Positions 11,858-23,660 of a stretch of 64,000 nt of DNA are shown here, in pieces; position 1 is the stretch's first letter, and each line of letters opens with the position of its first letter. Origin of the DNA: Ceratodon purpureus (taxonomy: Eukaryota > Streptophyta > Bryopsida > Pseudoditrichales > Ditrichaceae); contig CM026426.1 in NCBI GenBank assembly GCA_014871385.1, positions 46,305,611 through 46,369,610 of the forward strand. The letters are read 5' to 3'. The translations under genes and the position numbers were made by a program. The notes under the pieces were generated by a model. The model saw only the letters and a list, made by a program, of their open reading frames with translations, was not told the DNA's origin and made no database searches.

Positions 11858-14800
11858 TTACTTCTTCGACGTTCGCTTTACCTCGGTGGTTTCATTGTTT
11901 GGTGTCGTAACTTTCTTCTTCTTCAACTTTTTCGAACCTTCACCCAAACCCTCTACTGTTTCAGAAGGCCCATCTGCTCTAGTTCTGACTTTCTCAAGTT
12001 TGGATTTATTTCTTGTATTTAGTGGAGAAGGCTTGGTGCCCTTCCCCACATCCGTAACGCTCCTTGTCTTCACACTCGTCCCAGCTTTACCATGGTCTGC
12101 CTCAAATGGTGGTGGTTTGCGAACCGCACCCTTGTTGCCGGAGCCCTTTGTTAGTTCTTCAATCTCGGCCCTCAATCTGGCCACCACCTCATCTTTAGAC
12201 CCTTCAGGCGGGAGTTCCTCTTCTTGAGAATCCAACTCCGGAAGCTGAGTATCATCTCCACCACAGCCTGGGTACTGTGATAGGAACAGGTCCGGACCAC
12301 TCGAATCCTCGAAAGCGCGGTGTACGTTATCCCCCGGGGTACTTAGATTTGTATCCTGAGTAGCCTGCGCATCCATTACCACGCAGGATTAGAACCCATG
12401 TACTGTAGAATATAAAACTGTTTTATGGAATTAATAATAGTACTTTAGAAGAAGGATCAGATTTTGGCTTACCTCTTCTGCAGGAGCTTCAGATGTTATC
12501 TCTTCGGCATCAGATTTTTGTAATTCAGTACCCACTGTATCCACAAAAAGGACTCTGTTCGGTGTGATGACTTCCAGGTCTTTCTCAGCGGATGTACACT
12601 TCTCGGATCGTTGCTTCTCCGAGGACTTGTTCTTCTGCCGAAGTTGCACATCCTCTCCACACGTGGGCGTTTCCAAATCCGCAACCCCTGAATCCGGAAC
12701 CTTTGCTCGGCTAGTCTCTCCCAAACTGTAAGTCCCGGTACAAACAGAGGCTTGTCCAACATTAAGCTGCTGTGAAGACCCTGCATGCCGAGAAACAAAA
12801 CATTAGGAACTACGCAAACAGCTAGAAACGATTCGATCAGTATCTGAGAAAGATTTACCAAAGGAAACTACTAGAAAGTATGTCAATGCACTATGTACTT
12901 CGATGTTACTTTGATGTACACTTCTAACTGTATAGAGTACATAGATAGACTTCTGAAATTCACAATGAATGGTATATAGACACCTAGGAACAATGTATTA
13001 AAGTAGCAAGAGTCTCAAAGATACTGTCGAAGTACCAGTAATTACAATAAGTAACTGTCAAAGTATAGCAGACTAGTATGTTGAGAGACTCGTGTGTACA
13101 CTGAAGTGTACTACAGATAACATGGTAGTGCATCAACATTCACCTACTGGTATAACTACATGGTACAACAATGTAATCAAAGTGGCAGAAATACTAATAG
13201 TGTACGTTCATACACTCCAGCATACTACATTATACCCCCCCAAATACTCACGCTATGTGTGTTGAGAGACTGAATATACCGTGCAGTATATTACTTAACC
13301 GATTTTCCAGTACTTCCTAGGACATATCTAGAGGCTTTACACAGTTCAGTGTACTATGACTGTCTTATATGACTCACACGTAAAGTCTCATACTGACCGT
13401 CTGGAGTATGTGTATTTTTAAACCATACCAATGGTCTAGACATGAAGTATAACATGACCTTCTGTATACTAAGTGAGAACAACCAATGACATGCCACCTA
13501 CAACGAAGTACGTGAACTGAACCGCAGGCAAGGAACATTTTCAGACCACAAATGGAAAAAAAACGTAATCTTGCAAGAACAGAGGACAAAAAGAAGGAAG
13601 TAAAAACATTACCAATGACTGCGCCAGAACGCTTGGCTGCAGCTGTTCTCTCGGAGAGGTTGGCATTTCTTAACTCCTCGCAGTCTAGGGCATCAGCCTT
13701 CTCTTCAAGAACAACTGGTTGTTCTCCAAACCCGAAACTTTTATACCAGTCTGGGTGGACATGTGAGCAAGTTCTTTCCGCACACCTACTAGAAGAACTA
13801 AACCAAGACACAGCACACCATGGGTGATAAAGATGCCTGCAACTACATACTAGAATATCATTGTACGAAAAAGGAGATTCACATAATACACAATGGCTGA
13901 GTTGAAGGTAATCAAAATCGAATTCCTCATCCCCGATAGGATTGCACATGGGATGGGGATGCAGTGCCAAACCAGACCGCCCACCACGCAAATGCGCCAA
14001 CTGCTTGGCCAGGAGTGACTGCTGTCCAATGAGAAAAGCCACTCTTCGCACCAACTTCTGCTGGATAGCAGCTTGGCGGCCTTGATCTGAAACTATGGAG
14101 TTATACTCGCCTTCTGTCTTCCTCAATGTGGATTCATAGAAGGCGAGGGTTGCTTTCATCTCCTTAACCTCAGCCTCATCTTCGCACCCTTCACATTTGC
14201 TCTTGAAATCTGCACAAGTCGCCTTCATGTTCTCCAGCATACAACCCACGCCCTCCACCTTAGAGTCCAGCCGCTGTTTCTCCTTCGAAGCCACCTCAGC
14301 GTCCATCTTCACAGCCTGCAACTCCAAGCCAACTAATCTTCCCATGTCCTGGCTCTCCCGCTTCTTCTTCTCGATCCACGATGAGCTTTCTCTCGGTACA
14401 GCAGAATCCACTCCCCTACATGGCAGCTCACCAGGCTCGCCCTTGACCATCACCTCACCTTGCATCAAGGTCCCGAAGTCCTCTTCCTCCAAAACTTCGG
14501 CTAGTTTCCTCTTTGTGAGTGAGGCCTTCATCTCCAAGGCCGCCTTCATCTTCTTCTGCCAAGCAGAACGCTGATTGCGATTTGTTGAGTGTGCAAAAGA
14601 GGCCCAGTCCACATCCAATCCCTTTACAACGTCAGCCACTATTCCAATAGCGAATTCCTTCCCTATGAGCTTCGTCTTGATGAGGGATGGCTTCTGGTAG
14701 ACAATAGGGTACAGCCGGGCTATGGCGGACTTCACTTTCGAATTCTTCACGTCCCCGAACCAGAACCCCGACTTACCCCGGTGTGCACCAAAGACATTCG

Positions 14801-15029
14801 TGAGGTCGCTGTGGAGAATATCTGCAGTGTCCCGGTTTTTGTGCGGGTTGACCCCTACGCCATTCAACCCGAACCTATCCCTGAAGTCTTCGGCGGACAG
14901 GGCAAGAGGAGGTGCACCTCTTCTCAAAGTCGCAATCTTCTCATCTACGTCCTCTACACTCAGAATCTGTGTGTCTAGTTCCTCTTCATTCGATAGAGCA
15001 GGGGCAGGTTTCTTCTCCTTCTTCCCCAT
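11858..15029 (-). CDS. RING-like, coiled-coil accessory protein of the B element
   Basis: Three exons: 15,029-13,613 (start MGKKEKKPAPAL), 12,780-12,473 and 12,364-11,858, with GT-AG borders and matching phases. Exon 1 encodes an N-terminal domain of about 200 residues I do not recognise and a long coiled coil (roughly residues 200-370: LENMKATCADFKSKCEGC, EVKEMKATLAFYEST). A C-terminal zinc domain follows: CVLCESPF, then CSCRHLYHPWCAVSW and CAERTCSHVHPDW, which has RING-type spacing. Exons 2-3 are acidic or disordered and end in a basic stretch (KKLKKKKV) before TAA, a likely nuclear signal. RING domains usually act in ubiquitin transfer; activity here is unproven. A protein of the same plan sits in element D (38,254-40,164), so this is a recurrent partner of transposases in this genome. 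The introns are full of GTAC words. Exon 3 also has a good donor (GAG|GTAAAG), which leaves room for splicing into the SET exons. Confidence 0.7.
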
Positions 15030-15374
15030 TTTTGAACCTGTACAGCACCCTAAACCCACACCCCAAAGGAAGAACAGAGTTCCATTAGAATGAGACACTT
15101 CTATCTGCCTATGAAACGAAACAACTTGTATTCTTACACAATAAATCCTAGTAAACCCTAAAAACAAATCCAGCGTCACAGTTATCAGTCAAGAGAGAAG
15201 ATAGAAAGGCCCGAACCCAACACAAGAAAAAGAACTCCGAAGCAGCGCACAGGAATCCATCCCACGAGCAAAGAGGTAACATGATCAACAACGTCGCAAC
15301 CCTATTCTAATAATTCACCAAGTGCACCAGTAGATGAAGTTACAGTATTTCCAACCTCGTCTTGAGTTCTAAAT

Positions 15375-15705
15375 CTCCCTCCCGAGGCAGTTTTGCGCTG
15401 CTACCATCTTCTTCTCCCTAGCACCAAAGCCCCCCTACTCCGCAGGTCTCAGTCGCCGCATTCCACAACTCCACAGCTCTCCAGAGCCAAACCTCCCCAG
15501 CGCCGCAACTCCCCAGCTTCTGAAACTCCGAGGCAGCGATCTCCCTCCCGAGGCAGTTTTGCGCTGCTACCATCTTCTTCTCCCTAGCACCAAAGCCCCC
15601 CTACTCCGCAGGTCTCAGTCGCCGCATTCCACATCTCCACAGCTCTCCAGAGCCTAACCTCCCCAGCGCCGCAACTCCCCAGCACCAGAACTCCGAGGCA
15701 GCGAT
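15375..15705. repeat. tandem duplication, two units of about 166 bp
   Basis: 15,375-15,540 and 15,541-15,705 are almost identical: both start CTCCCTCCCGAGGCAG and end CCGAGGCAGCGAT, with a handful of differences. It is C-rich and lies 350 bases upstream of the RING gene start on the minus strand, so it is probably a duplicated promoter segment. The ORFs across it are by-products of the C-rich repeat. Confidence 0.9.
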
Positions 15706-16118
15706 TCCCTCCTGCAACGTCAATCCGGGAACCACGGAGAGAGAAGACTGTCTCGCCAAGCCGGAGTTAGAGCACCTGCGCGTATCCAGGGAGAGCGCGG
15801 GAATTTTGCCAAAGGGAATAAAGGAAATTCCACCTACTCCTTACACGTGGGCCGCACATTCCATTAAAGTCAGAACCCAAGGCTGTCACGTCCGATTTAG
15901 ACAGCCCAGTTGGATGGCCAAGATTGAGCAGATAGCAAGATCAACGGTGAGAGATATTTTTAAAATTCCAAAGGAAAGCGGGAACTCAATATACTCAATA
16001 TACTCCAAATTTTGCCCAAAGTGTAGTAACCGTAGGCTGCTTCTACCCAATATGTAGTGGAGGACAATCGCTATGTCCAACTCAGGCTGTGTCAAGATCC
16101 ATGCCTTCTCTGTTCATT
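15706..16118. other. junction region between the B element and an E-type gene remnant
   Basis: No gene. Short direct repeats AATATACTC around 15,985-16,005. The E-type gene on the minus strand loses its frame at about 16,119, so a breakpoint lies here; no terminal repeats were identified. Confidence 0.35.
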
Positions 16119-16529
16119 CTATCTGTCCTCAGGCCCGAAATTGTGCACCAGTCGACCCTCGTGTAAGACTATCTCCGCCCACACCATTGCCATATTCGAA
16201 TACAACATTATATGAGGTCGGGAGTTTCGGATTTGTGCTCCTTCAAATATCTCGTTATATCTAATAGTGAAATGATTACTTTCACAATTGTCGACCCTGA
16301 TCTCACCATGTGTTGCCTGTTTCTCCGCAGCCTCGGTACGTAGACGTACTGGGATGAACTTCATGAGGTGCTTCATCTTCACATATTCCTTGCAAGTAAC
16401 CATCCTCCATGGTGATGGTTCCTCCTCCCATCCAAACTCTGCTACGCAATCAGGATCATTCGTAGCGTATGGATCCAAGGTGTGTTTCTTTTTTGGAGTC
16501 GAGGATCCTCCCCGGTCGTTACGAGGCAT
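16119..16529 (-). pseudogene. truncated gene of an unrecognised E-element family
   Basis: Starts at MPRNDRGGSSTPKKK (16,529) and stays open to a TAG at 16,119, about 136 codons. Blocks CKEYVKMKHLMKF and YSNMAMVWAEIVLHE echo CKTYVKMYHIDKLW and LSMVYAELIL in the gene at 21,458, at similar spacing, so the two are probably distant paralogues. Beyond 16,119 no frame continues convincingly, so the gene is cut by the junction with the B element. It faces away from the 21,458 gene, and both have CGGCCGT-rich blocks upstream. No function can be assigned. Confidence 0.45.
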
Positions 16530-16802
16530 GGCAAAAGTCGGGTAAGCGAGTACCTGTAAATACTGTGTATTGAACCAACCTTGTAACAACGGCTGTAACT
16601 TCTCTCCACTGTATAAAAGTTGATTTAATCACGTATAAATCTAATGCATAAGGACCAAAACAAAACCCCGAACTCCTACCTGGAAACCGTAGGATGACCG
16701 TATTCGTTATTTTGAGACAATTTCAGAACTTTGAGACTTTTTGCCTACAATTTCAGCAATTGTTTTTAGACAATTTGAATTTTTTTTTGACTTTCTAATT
16801 AT

Positions 16803-16829
16803 AGATTATCCTCGAATCGAGGATAATCT
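16803..16829. repeat. 27-bp perfect palindrome
   Basis: Arms AGATTATCCTCGA and TCGAGGATAATCT around a single A, in AT-rich sequence upstream of the minus-strand E remnant. Could be a protein-binding site or a cruciform; nothing else supports a role. Confidence 0.6.
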
Positions 16830-17137
16830 TTCCATATATAGTCAAAAAGTTTTTGACAAATATAGAATCAATCAAGAAATCAATGAAAAAGCTATAGTCA
16901 AGCATTAAATTGAAACTATGAAAAGGCTTAATATAACAAATATGGTGTTTAGGTATGAAGCACTAGTTTGTTGGTTTCATAATAACCAACAAACAGTGCT
17001 GATAACCCTGAACACAATCCCATGATAACCCGTGCAGAAGTAAAAAAAGCTTGGAGGAACGCAACTGAGCTGAATGAATTCCAACACATGTAGAACGAGC
17101 ACCCATGTGAAAAAAAAAGATGCAGGGCTAGCCTTTT

Positions 17138-17800
17138 ATGCTAGCCCGAACCCCTAGACGGCCGCTTAGGTCAAACGGCGGCCCCCCTACGACCGTTGGA
17201 TCTCGGCCGATGGAGAATCCAACGGCCGTAAGTGGTCCGTCGTCGGACAGGTCACGGCCGTTGAGGAGTACGGTCGTGACCGAACGTGCGGCCGCAACCG
17301 CTCCCCGCAGGTGCGTCGGTGAACCGCCGCCCCGCGGTCAAGACGGCTGTCCGCGCGGACGGACCCCATAACCGGGTGGTCGGCCACGGTCGTCCACACG
17401 AACGGCCCCTCTGACCGCGGGGTGGGCCACGGCCGTCACCGCGGGTTGGGCCACGGCCGTCCCCAAGGTCGGCCTTGGCCCAACCCACGGTGGCGGCCGT
17501 GGCCCACCCCGCGGTCAGGGGGCTGCGACCGCGTGGTCGGCCACGGCCGTCCACGCGGACGGCCAAGGCCTTCACCGCGGTCGGCCTGAGCCGACCCCGC
17601 GGTCGGCCTGAGCGGACCCTGCGGTCGGGGGCCGTTGCCTGCAGTCGTAGGATCTTCTTGGCGGAGAAGTTCCGACGGCCGTGGGTGGGGGGGAGGGTCC
17701 AAGGAACCCCCCTCCCCTTGTGTTTTCTCTCCTCTCCTCCCCCCCTCTCCTCCCCTACTCTCCCCCCTTCTCCTTGTCCCAAACAATCCCACTTAGAATT
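17138..17800 (-). promoter_or_regulatory. CGGCCGT-rich block, probable promoter of the minus-strand E gene
   Basis: Dense ACGGCCGT / GGCCACGGCCGTC words to about 17,690, then a C/T-rich tract (17,700-17,780). The long overlapping ORFs here on both strands are artefacts of high GC. By position it would serve the gene starting at 16,529, mirroring the block at 20,746-21,190 in front of the plus-strand gene at 21,458. Confidence 0.45.
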
Positions 17801-17879
17801 GTTTGGACACGGTATCTGCCGCGAAATGGAAAATTCAGACATATCCCGGATGTTATCGGGAATGTCCTGAAGATCCTGT

Positions 17880-20740
17880 GATTAGGGAGGTGGGGTTGGC
17901 GTTTAAAATTGGAATCCAATGAACTATGTGATATTTTGGTTCTTTGGGGGTTGATAACCTCCTAGGATTTACTAATAATGTGAACACGTTTATGAAGAAG
18001 AATATATATTCTATTGAATGTAAAGAATCGTAAACATTGTGGGTATACTAAAACATTTTGTACCAATTTTCTTATAAAGAAACCAAGTTACTCACGTTTA
18101 AGCATTTGGTAATAAATTAACATTTTATAATAACTTATCGGAAGAGTAAATGTCAACAAGAAGATGATAAAAGGTACCTCGCGGTCAAAATGCATTAAAT
18201 GTAATTCACAGTATAAATTCATGTACACACTTGTTTTTTCTTGCGGTGCAAACTATGTTTTCATAGTTCAGAGATATGCATTTATATTTTACCGGTTTCA
18301 TAAATCTGTTAGAAAAATATTTCGAGCTTCTTCTCAATTAGTGTTACACATTTAAACTTTTTATATAGATTCTTTAACTCTAATTTTTTATGGAATGTTT
18401 TCTCGCACTTTTATTTCTTTTCATTTACATACTCCCATACTTTAGTATTTTGATAAAATCAAAAAAAAACATAAATAGTAGTTTAGATTATGAGATTAAA
18501 TGGAGATTATAAAAAAAAAAAATTTAAAAAAGACATTCAATTGTCTTGGAATAATGGAAATTTGGAAAGGAATAAAACTCAAATCATTGTTTTTATAACC
18601 AATTCTAATTTCTCACGCCCAGTTTAGAGTTATATGAAATATAAAAAACCCTTCTTGCACTTTTATGTCTTTTATTTTACAAACTCCCATACCCTTATAT
18701 TTTGATAATATTAAGATAACAGAACTAGTAGTTTAGATTATGAGATGAAAGAGGGATAATAATAAAAAACAAAAAATAAAAATAAAATAAAAATCAATTG
18801 TCATCGAATAATGGAAATTTGGGAACGAATAAAATTCAAATCATTGTTTTTATAACCAATTCTAGTTTCTCACGCTCAGAATTGAGTTATATGAAATAAA
18901 ATAAATAAACTAAAAAAAGACATTTACAGTATATACTATTGGAATATATGTTTTTACATATTCACTGAAACGTAAATAGAAATATAAAATTGGATTCCAA
19001 CTTGTATAGTATATACATACAAAAGTAATCACATACTAGTATACAATGAGAGAATTAAACAAATACGAGAAGTCATAGAGACATATAGTGTACCAAGGAA
19101 AAATCGAAGAGGTACGGCGTGAAATACTTGGAACTACAGGTATGGAAATAAAATTATTACACGAGAACATTTACTGATGGAACATAATTTTAGAAATAAA
19201 TATATTATTAGGATACTAAGAATACTGATGAAAAATGTTTGGTGGGGTGGTATTGTTTCAAAATAGTAAGTACATAAATTAATCAACAAGACAGAGAATA
19301 AGAAGTTTGAGGATGGATATGAATATTAGAACTATAATGACAACGGGAGAAATATTAAAAAATTATATTTTGCTACAATGGGGGAGACTGTAAAGTTGAA
19401 GTATATTCATAAGTAAACAAATGAGTGAACCATCGAAATATTATAAGAAAAAAGTAGAGGTAGAGAAGGAAACTAACGAAATTATAATTATTAAATTAAA
19501 TAGACGACGGCCATGACGTAGTGATACATGGGAAGTTTAAAACATATATATGAAAGAGGGGTACAGTAGTCAATAAAAACTAAAGGAGTAGGGTAATAGA
19601 GTTGTGCGATGGGAGGTATAAAATTTAAGAAATGAAGGAGTGCAACAAATTGTAAAGGAATGTTGAAATACCAAAATAAAGAGTGGTTGCTTGAGGGTTA
19701 GAATTTTATACGTAATTGAAGGAATATATTGAAAGAGTGGTAGATGTAGAGATTCACAATGAAACAATGACCAGATTTAAATATTATGATAATAAAATGT
19801 TTGAAAGGCCATGAACGTAACGAGGGGGATGAATATCACCTTCAAAAAAATTAAAATCAAGATAGGAGAGTAGTGGAATGGGTAACAGAAGGAAAGAGAA
19901 ACAAGAAAAAACAAGCTCGAATGATGGAGGAGCATGTCAAAGAACCAAATATACATACATATTCAAGATCTAAGGAATTTCAGTACCTGGAGTATGGGTA
20001 TGGTGGAAGAGTGCTGGAATTAGTAAAATATAATCTAACCTGGGTCAAGGAGGAAATAAATTGAAATAGGAACGTTCGAAACGAAAGAAAAGAAAGAAAT
20101 TCAACATTAACATTTCAGGAACTTCAAGAGTTACAGTGGTAGAGTAGAGGAATTACACGTAAAAAAAAAGGGCATAATATAGAGGGGAAATAACATAGAG
20201 GAAAATAAAGAATAAATAAATAAAAAACTGGTTCGAGAGTGGAAATTGTATAGAGGGAGGAACGTTAAAAATACATACAAAGATGGTATCCTGAATTAAA
20301 TTGCGAATATGAAGCGGTATAGTGAAAGAGAAGTAGAAGTATTTTTGTTTTTAAAATAAAAACGAATCAAAGCGGAGAATATGAAGATGGAGGACTATTT
20401 AGATTAAGAATTCTAAAACGGGTTAATTTGAGTTGGATTTTAGCAGAGAACCTCTGGAGTGGGATGGTAGACTGTATGAAATATATGGAAAAAAATAACG
20501 AAACGAATGATTCATATAAATGACACATACATTAAGCTGGTGGGAGTGTAGGGAATAATGACTCATTGACGAATTTTGATGGTTTGCATACCATGAAGTC
20601 TTTAAATTCATGTTAAATTAACTGCTATTCTGATTTTAATTGGTGAAAGAAATTAACTGTTTTAGTTTAATATGTGGTCGGAAGTTGTAGCATTATATGT
20701 TTTTTCATTTTTATTTTTTTTATAAAGGAGGGGGAAAATT
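17880..20740. other. AT-rich spacer without genes
   Basis: About 2.9 kb of A/T-rich sequence between two divergent CGGCCGT-rich blocks. No ORF has recognisable features. It contains the tandem repeat at 18,403-18,897. It may be the inner spacer of one large element or a separate insertion. Confidence 0.5.
18403..18897. repeat. two diverged tandem units of about 250 bp
   Basis: Both units begin with TCGCACTTTTAT/TTGCACTTTTAT, share AGTAGTTTAGATTATGAGAT and TAATGGAAATTTGG, and end with TCTCACGC(C/T)CAG followed by GTTATATGAAATA. Divergence is mostly in A-runs. Confidence 0.75.
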
Positions 20741-20745
20741 TCCCG

Positions 20746-21324
20746 CGGCCACGATGGCTTCGTTCCCGCGGCCGTCCACGCGGTGGGAGTGAGGTCGCGG
20801 CCGTAGGCCGTCTCCGCGAGGGGCCGTCCGCGGGGACGGCCCCTTGACCACGGCCGTGATCGAACGGCCGTCGCAGCGGAGACGTTCCGATCGGACGGCC
20901 GCGGGCCGTCCCCGCGCAGTCGGCCGCCATCGGACGACAACGACGACCGCGGAGAGGGCCACGATCGGACGGCCGTCAGCCGCCCCTTGAGGGGCCGTCT
21001 CTACGGCCGTCCCCTCGGCGACGGACGTCGCCGAGGAGACGGCCCGATCGGACGGCCGCGGAGGCACGGACCTCCGCGGCCGTCTCCATGGCCTTCGACG
21101 GCCGTCGTCAGGTTCGGGACGAAGGCCATTGGCAGCGGCCGTAGGGCCGTAGGCTCGGAAGGACGGCCGTAGGGTTGGGGGCCGTCGCCACATATGGCGA
21201 CGGCTGTCTCCCTCTTCCTCACTGCACTCTCCTCAATAGTCCCCCTGTGATTGCTATAGTTTCCCAATTTGCTTGGGAGCTTGTTGGTACTAGGGGTTGA
21301 GGAGATGGGGGTCCACTTATTTTG

Positions 21325-21326
<2 letters not shown>
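20746..21326 (+). promoter_or_regulatory. CGGCCGT-rich promoter block and leader of the gene at 21,458
   Basis: I count ten CGGCCGT words between 20,755 and 21,175, plus GGCCGTC/CGGCCGC variants and GATCGGACGGCCG. The same word fills the blocks at 300-620 and 17,138-17,690. A less GC-rich leader follows, then the poly-G run and the ATG. The promoter role is inferred; I see no firm TATA box here. Confidence 0.5.

Positions 21327-21356
<30 letters not shown>
21327..21356 (+). repeat. 30-base poly-G tract in the 5' leader
   Basis: Equivalent in position and flanking sequence to the 31-G tract at 730-760. It could form a G-quadruplex in the transcript. Confidence 0.8.
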
Positions 21357-21357
<1 letters not shown>

Positions 21358-21457
21358 GTTTTTGAATTTTCTGTATTTGTTATTTTGTAAACCGTCATTT
21401 AACCCCTTGTTTTCTTTAAAGCAAAACCATAACGTTTTTGTTTAAAACGAGGTAACT

Positions 21458-23660
21458 ATGGCGGATCCGCAACATGATGAGATTGGAGGAACCGGGAAGA
21501 AGAACAGGCCGAAGGGAGCATGCCACAACTTTTCATGGGATATCCTAGACAACAAAAACATCTTAGCGGAAGAAGGCTGGGAATACGTGGGGGACATTTA
21601 CAGGACCCAGAAGGATTGCAAGACATATGTGAAGATGTATCACATTGATAAGTTATGGCCCCGAGAACAACACGATTTGAACACACGGAGTTTTAGCTGC
21701 AAGCCCTGGTCATGCATGGATGACTATTTCTTGCATCGCGCATATGTGGTCTGGACTACTCTATTTGGGCAACGTAAGCCTAGCAAAGGCCATTTCAATT
21801 ATACCATTTTGAGTATGGTATATGCCGAGCTAATATTGAAGCGGTCGATTAGTTGGTGTACGTACCCCACTACGAAAGACAGGCCGTTGCAAATTGGATG
21901 GATGATAAGAGACATTCCGGATTTATATCTGATCGATCCTTTGCAAGCGAAGAAGGTCGTAGCGGAGTTCCGAAAGGGGCAGTGGCCACATCTGAAGAGT
22001 TTTTCTTTAGAATGAAGTAAAGAATTTACATAATGAAACTCCACATCGTCTAGAGGAAAGGAAGCCCGTTGCCATTTCCAATGTGATCGCTATGATGTTC
22101 CCTACTGCCACGGAATCCAATGTCCATGTTATTCCTAGAGCAGACTTGGGAATCACGGTGAAATCTTTCAACTATACAAAGGGCAAGGCAGCCGTGGATG
22201 AGGTGGAAGTTGAGGTGGACAATGACTGTTCAATACATCTTACGGCTGCGACAGCTGGATGCTCCAACCCTCGTTCAGTGGACGATGGTCCGAGTTCCTT
22301 GGCAATAGTACAAGTGCCTACCGAAGAGGATAGCACAAAGGATGCAATTCATTCCATTTCGGAGATTATGGAGCTGGTGAAGTCATGCCAAACAACGAAT
22401 CATTGAAGGAGTTACTAGATTTTAGCATCAAATGGACGGAGGTGTGCTCTGATGAACGGCGTGGGGGCTAAGAGAATACCACGGAGGGAGGCGATGCAGG
22501 AAAAACCACGGAGGAAGTGCAACAAATTCATAATGTGTTGAAGATTGCACACACCCTGAAAGAAGGGGCTGCCGTATTAGGCGCCATGGCACCAGATCTT
22601 CTAAACATGGCTCATGCATTTGGAAGTATCACTTCGGGCATGATACACGGTGCCCTCAGCATTGAGACTTTGGTATCTTCCATTAAGCCTCTTCTGGAAG
22701 ACCGTGTGCAATTAGGCGAAGAGACCGTGGCGCTCAGTAGGGAATTAATGGAGGCAATGCAGACAATCGAGAAATTGACAGAAAGGTTGGACAATGTGAA
22801 GAAGAGTTGGAGTGCACAATTGGAAGAATGCGAGAAGTACCATCCAAAAGATAAGGAGAAAAGCAAAATAGAAGAAGTGAGGCCTAGGGTGAAGAAGGAA
22901 GCGGTGAAGGTGGAAGAAAAGGATCGTGTCATTGAAGTACTGAGCGATGATGAGGATTCCGATGACCTCGGCCTTTCTAAATTCTCAAATAAAAGTGGAG
23001 ATGGGGCCACACAAGGGATGGCGTCTCAAAAGTCTAAAAGGATATCTGGTCCAAATCCATTGGACATTGGCTCTAGCCAAGCAACACCAAGACATGAGGA
23101 TAGAGGAAAGGGGCCAATGGATGATTAAAAAGAAGTAGACATTCTTTTACGGGATTTGGAGGTCGCCAGAAGGGAAAGAGACGAGGCCCGTACAGAACTG
23201 GAGAAGCTCAAGACCACTATACAGATGGTAGACGATATACCATGTTCCACAAGGGCATTATCGTGGCTTGGTTGGGTCCACAAACTGCGAGATAAGGAGA
23301 CAATAGTCTCTAAAGCACAACAGGATATGAAGAAATGTGCAATTACTTCTATGGATGTCGAAGAAGCTATCCAATCATCTTTACAGAAGTATAACGAGGC
23401 AGCAGCCAAGGGCGGCGAGGATGCAACAAAAATCACGATATGGCGCGATGTAGGAGAAATGATAGAGCGGACATTACATAGTTCAAAAAATAAAGAAGGG
23501 GTCATTGACTGGGCGCTAGAGGTCGAGGAGGGGTGGATGCCGTACGATGTACTATCATCCCATTTGGATGAATCGAAACGAGTGTTTATCCATACTTGCA
23601 AACCGTCGGAGGAATATTCGAAGGAGACGTGTCCCATTTGTCAACAATATTTTGGGCCGG
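21458..23660 (+). pseudogene. E-element gene: unknown N-terminal domain, coiled coil, start of a RING
   Basis: The start MADPQHDEIGGTG follows the poly-G leader. The first 185 codons (to 22,015) hold the domain shared with the 16,119-16,529 remnant. Frameshifts near 22,010 and 22,395 and in-frame TAAs at 22,469 and 23,126 (both Gln-compatible) break an otherwise continuous protein. That protein has an acidic linker (VDEVEVEVDNDCSI), a coiled-coil segment (SRELMEAMQTIEKLTERLDN), an acidic patch (VIEVLSDDEDSDDLG) and a second coiled coil (VARRERDEARTELEKLK). It ends at KETCPICQQYFGPEG, the first half of a RING, where a hAT element begins. The plan (N-domain, coiled coil, RING) matches the accessory proteins of elements B and D. 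The rest of the RING was not found downstream. Confidence 0.5.

Noticed and set aside
17252-17842. 196-codon minus-strand ORF and overlapping frames
   Set aside because: Produced by CGGCCGT repeats at very high GC. Frames are open on both strands and the translations are R/P/G/A strings without domains.
20662-21267. Several ORFs up to 157 codons in the CGGCCGT block
   Set aside because: Same artefact of GC-rich repeats; the block is better read as a promoter.
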